DNA from: Azospirillum oleiclasticum
Lineage (GTDB): Bacteria > Pseudomonadota > Alphaproteobacteria > Azospirillales > Azospirillaceae
Direction of reading: 5' to 3'
NCBI RefSeq assembly: GCF_013423485.1
Contig: NZ_JABFFR010000019.1
Location: 62,001-126,000 of the forward strand
Length of the DNA: 64,000 bases
Made by a program: the position numbers and the translations under genes. This document shows positions 61,547 to 64,000 of this stretch, in pieces (position 1 is the stretch's first letter; the number at the start of each line of letters is the position of its first letter). The notes under the pieces were generated by a model, which did no database searches, was not told the origin of the DNA, and saw only the letters and a list, made by a program, of their open reading frames with translations.

Positions 61547-62455
61547 CTACTCCGCCGCCTCGGCCAGCCGGTGGTTCTGGCCGATCTCGTGGGCGGCCAG
61601 CAGTTCCAGGGCACGGACCATGGCGGAATGGTCCCAGGCGCTGCCGCCGTTGGCGGCGCAGGCGTTGAACAGCTCCTGGCAGGTGGCGGTGTTGGGCAGA
61701 CTGAGCCCCAGCGCGCGGGCGCCGGCGAGCGCCAGGTTCAGGTCCTTCTGGTGCAGCTCGATGCGGAAGCCGGGGTTGAAGGTTCGCTTGACCATGCGGT
61801 CGCCGTGCAGCTCCAGGATGCGCGACGAGGCGAAGCCGCCCATCAGCGCCTGCCGCACCTTCGCCGGATCGGCCCCGGCCTTGGAGGCGAACAGCAGCGC
61901 CTCGCCCACCGCCTCGATGGTGAGCGCCACGATGATCTGGTTGGCGACCTTGGTGGTCTGGCCGTCGCCGTTGCCGCCGACCAGCGTGATGTTCTTGCCC
62001 ATCCGCTCGAACAGCGGCTTGACCGTCTCGAACGCCTTGTCCGGCCCGCCGACCATGATGGTGAGGCTGGCGGCCTTGGCCCCCACCTCACCGCCCGACA
62101 CCGGGGCGTCCAGGTAATCGCAGCCGAGCGCGTTGATGCGGCGGGCGAAGCCCTTGGTCTCGATGGGGGAGATCGAGGACATGTCGACCACGATCTTGCC
62201 CGGCGACAGCCCCTCGGCCACGCCGTCGGGACCGAAGAGGGCGGCCTCCACATGCGGGGTGTCGGGCACCATGGTGATGATCACCTCGGCCTTGTGCGCC
62301 ACCTCGGCCGCCGACACGCACTCGACCGCGCCCTTGTCGAGCAGGGCCTCCGGTGCCGGACGGATGTCGCGCACGAAGAGGCGGTGGCCGGCGTCGATCA
62401 GGTGACCCGCCATCGGGGTTCCCATGATGCCGAGCCCGATGAAACCGATGTCCAT
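61547..62455 (-). CDS. glxR: 2-hydroxy-3-oxopropionate (tartronate semialdehyde) reductase
   Basis: A 302-residue beta-hydroxyacid dehydrogenase. IGFIGLGIMGTPMAGHLIDAGH is the coenzyme motif, DAPVSGGEVGAKAASLTIMVGG the substrate loop, and the catalytic Lys lies in GDGQTTKVANQ. The high likeness to GlxR/GarR and the gcl-hyi neighbourhood support tartronate semialdehyde to glycerate. It lies 27 bp after hyi. Confidence 0.92.
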   Translation of the reverse strand: MDIGFIGLGIMGTPMAGHLIDAGHRLFVRDIRPAPEALLDKGAVECVSAAEVAHKAEVIITMVPDTPHVEAALFGPDGVAEGLSPGKIVVDMSSISPIETKGFARRINALGCDYLDAPVSGGEVGAKAASLTIMVGGPDKAFETVKPLFERMGKNITLVGGNGDGQTTKVANQIIVALTIEAVGEALLFASKAGADPAKVRQALMGGFASSRILELHGDRMVKRTFNPGFRIELHQKDLNLALAGARALGLSLPNTATCQELFNACAANGGSAWDHSAMVRALELLAAHEIGQNHRLAEAAE

Positions 62456-62482
62456 TGGGGTTCCTCCCTGGATGAGCGTGGG

Positions 62483-63280
62483 TCAGGCGGCGTCGGCGCG
62501 AGCCGGCTGGTGGGGGGCGAGCCAGGACAGGCCGTCGCTGGTGCGGCCGGCCGGCTTGTACTCGCAGCCGATCCAGCCGGCGTAGCCCAGCCGGTCGATG
62601 GCCTGGAAGATGAAGGGGTAGTTGAGCTCTCCCGTGCCCGGCTCGTTGCGGGCGGGGACGTCGGCAACCTGGATGTGCGCGATCACCGGCAGCAGCCGTT
62701 CGACCGTCTTCACGATGTCGCCCCGCATCACCTGCATGTGGTAGACGTCGTACTGGATGAAGAGGTTGTCGGAGCCGACCGCCTCGATCAGCCGTTCGGC
62801 CTGGTCGGTGCCGGACAGGTGGAAGCCGGGGATGTCGCGGGTGTTGATCGGCTCCACCAGCAGCCGGATGCCGGCCTTCTTCAGCTCCGCCGCGGCGAAT
62901 GCCAGATTGTCCACCAGCGTGCGCTCCACCGCGTCGGCCGCAACCCCGGCCGGCGTCTTGCCGACGAGGCAGTTGACCTGCGGGCAGTCCAGGGCGGTGG
63001 CGTAGGCGATCGCCTGCCCGACGCCGTCGCGGAACTCGCCCGCGCGCGCCGGGTCGGTGGCGACGCCGCGGTCGCCCGCCGCCCAGTCGCCGGCCGGCAG
63101 GTTGTGCAGCACCTGCGTCAGCCCATGGCGCTGGAGCTTCTCGGCGAGCTGCTCGGCCGGATAGGGGTAGGGGAACATGTACTCGACCGCCGTGAAGCCG
63201 TCCGCCGCCGCCGCCGCGAACCGGTCGAGGAAATCGTGCTCGTTGTAGAGCATGGTGAGGTTGGCCGCGAATTTCGGCAT
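62483..63280 (-). CDS. hyi: Hydroxypyruvate isomerase
   Basis: A 265-residue TIM-barrel isomerase. FAANLTMLYNEHDFLDRFAAAAADGFTAVEYMFPY is the Hyi opening and LVEPINTRDIPGFHL contains a conserved metal-ligand Glu. It converts tartronate semialdehyde and hydroxypyruvate. The ATG at 63280 follows GGGAGAG. It lies between gcl and glxR in the usual order. Confidence 0.92.
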   Translation of the reverse strand: MPKFAANLTMLYNEHDFLDRFAAAAADGFTAVEYMFPYPYPAEQLAEKLQRHGLTQVLHNLPAGDWAAGDRGVATDPARAGEFRDGVGQAIAYATALDCPQVNCLVGKTPAGVAADAVERTLVDNLAFAAAELKKAGIRLLVEPINTRDIPGFHLSGTDQAERLIEAVGSDNLFIQYDVYHMQVMRGDIVKTVERLLPVIAHIQVADVPARNEPGTGELNYPFIFQAIDRLGYAGWIGCEYKPAGRTSDGLSWLAPHQPARADAA

Positions 63281-63307
63281 GGATGGCTCTCCCTGGTCGG
63301 CAACAGG

Positions 63308-63330
63308 CCCCCTCCCCGCCGGGGAGAGGG
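63308..63330. repeat. REP-like palindrome between gcl and hyi
   Basis: CCCCCTCCCC and GGGGAGAGGG pair with one mismatch around a three-base loop. Similar CCCTCTCCCG-type sequences flank the insertion sequence at 59011 and 59984, so this may be a dispersed repeat. Confidence 0.4.
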
Positions 63331-63338
63331 TTTTCACT

Positions 63339-64000
63339 TCACATCACCAGCACTTCGGTCTCGTGGGCCGGGCGGTCGATGGTCTCCTCGAACTCGGTGA
63401 TCGAGTTGATCTCGGCGCCCATGGCGATGTTGGTGACGCGCTCCAGGATCACCTCGACCACCACGGGCACCTGGAACTCCGCCGCCATGGCCTCGGCGCG
63501 GGCGAAGGCGGGGGCGAGCTCGTCGGGGTCGGTGACGCGGATCGCCTTGCAGCCGAGACCCTCCGCCACCTTCACATGGTCCACGCCATAGACGCCGATC
63601 TCCGGCGCGTTGATGTTCTCGAAGGAGAGCTGGACCTGGAAATCCATCTGGAAGGCGCGCTGCGCCTGCCGGATCAGGCCGAGGTAGGAGTTGTTCACCA
63701 GCACATGCACGTAGGGCAGCTTGAACTGCGCGCCCACGGCCAGCTCCTCGATCAGGAACTGGAAGTCGTAGTCGCCGGACAGCGCCACGATCTTGCGGTC
63801 GGGATCGGCGACCCGCACGCCGAGTGCCGCCGGCAGCGTCCAGCCCAGCGGCCCGGCCTGCCCGCAGTTGATCCAGTGCCGCGGCTTGTAGACGTTGAGG
63901 AACTGGGCACCGGCGATCTGCGACAGTCCGATGGTGGTGACGTAGCAGACATCCTTGCCGAAGGCGGTCTTCATCTCCTGATAGACGCGCTGCGGCTTGA
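63339..64000 (-). CDS. gcl: Glyoxylate carboligase (C-terminal part)
   Basis: The gene runs off the window end; 220 C-terminal codons are present. The ThDP-binding domain shows [41 protein letters not shown] and [13 protein letters not shown], typical of Gcl. The last part [22 protein letters not shown] is also Gcl-like. It condenses two glyoxylates to tartronate semialdehyde, which glxR reduces. The 58-bp gap to hyi carries a hairpin. Confidence 0.93.
   Translation of the reverse strand, partial: KPQRVYQEMKTAFGKDVCYVTTIGLSQIAGAQFLNVYKPRHWINCGQAGPLGWTLPAALGVRVADPDRKIVALSGDYDFQFLIEELAVGAQFKLPYVHVLVNNSYLGLIRQAQRAFQMDFQVQLSFENINAPEIGVYGVDHVKVAEGLGCKAIRVTDPDELAPAFARAEAMAAEFQVPVVVEVILERVTNIAMGAEINSITEFEETIDRPAHETEVLVM

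Overview
The window is high-GC DNA (about 70% over most of its length) from an alphaproteobacterium, most probably an Azospirillum-like member of the Rhodospirillales. This rests on content: the aroA/cmk/rpsA/ihfB/lapA/pyrF/trpF order, adjacent cobS and cobT, a double cold-shock protein, a TIGR02300 (FYDLN acid) protein and many FCD-type GntR regulators. No database search was possible, so the assignment is inference.

Region 1 (1-8430) is mostly housekeeping: the end of a double cold-shock protein, a CBS protein, a DUF2889 protein, a ribbon-helix-helix regulator, BolA, a J-domain protein, CobS and CobT (late cobaltochelatase subunits), a small exported protein and an iron-binding protein with a Fur-like box and a clear terminator. 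Region 2 (8438-16699) holds a pirin, the iron ABC permease, a single-domain globin, upp, a diguanylate cyclase, trpF, pyrF, an ornithine cyclodeaminase-family gene, a LapA-like protein and ihfB. Region 3 (16866-23865) is a UPF0718 permease, rpsA, cmk, a divergent S15-like gene, a membrane protein and aroA on the minus strand, then a TIGR02300 gene and tRNA-Ala(GGC) on the plus strand.

Region 4 (23995-27333) is one large gene just after the tRNA. It combines a PD-(D/E)xK-like N-terminus, a P-loop NTPase and C-terminal 34-residue tandem repeats, an architecture like that of STAND-type anti-phage proteins. Region 5 (27470-42891) is a minus-strand catabolic island: a complete branched-chain-type ABC transporter (livK/H/M/G/F order), an SDR, a 3-hydroxyisobutyrate dehydrogenase-like enzyme, an MBL-fold hydrolase, a GntR regulator, an isochorismatase-like protein, two hotdog dehydratases, three CaiB-type CoA transferases and a CitE-like lyase. 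A repeated AATGCATT-centred palindrome sits on or beside the recognisable promoters and looks like the operator of the resident GntR protein. The enzyme set suggests CoA activation, hydration and C-C cleavage of a branched dicarboxylate.

Region 6 (43059-48199) is a two-ATPase operon with a 4-bp overlap, divergent from an exported coiled-coil protein. The larger ATPase gene contains a strikingly AT-rich internal patch. Region 7 (48210-58139) is a complete Mrp-type cation/proton antiporter operon (A-B-C-D-E-F-G) in which subunit G is fused in frame to tandem Usp domains. It ends with a histidine kinase, a sigma-54 response regulator and a small membrane protein. Upstream of subunit A lie two palindromes and a -24/-12 sigma-54 promoter, suggesting the operon controls itself. 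Region 8 (58398-64000) has a DUF2076 protein, a decayed IS4-type element with recognisable ends, a second GntR regulator, a membrane protein and the glyoxylate genes glxR, hyi and gcl (gcl cut by the window edge).
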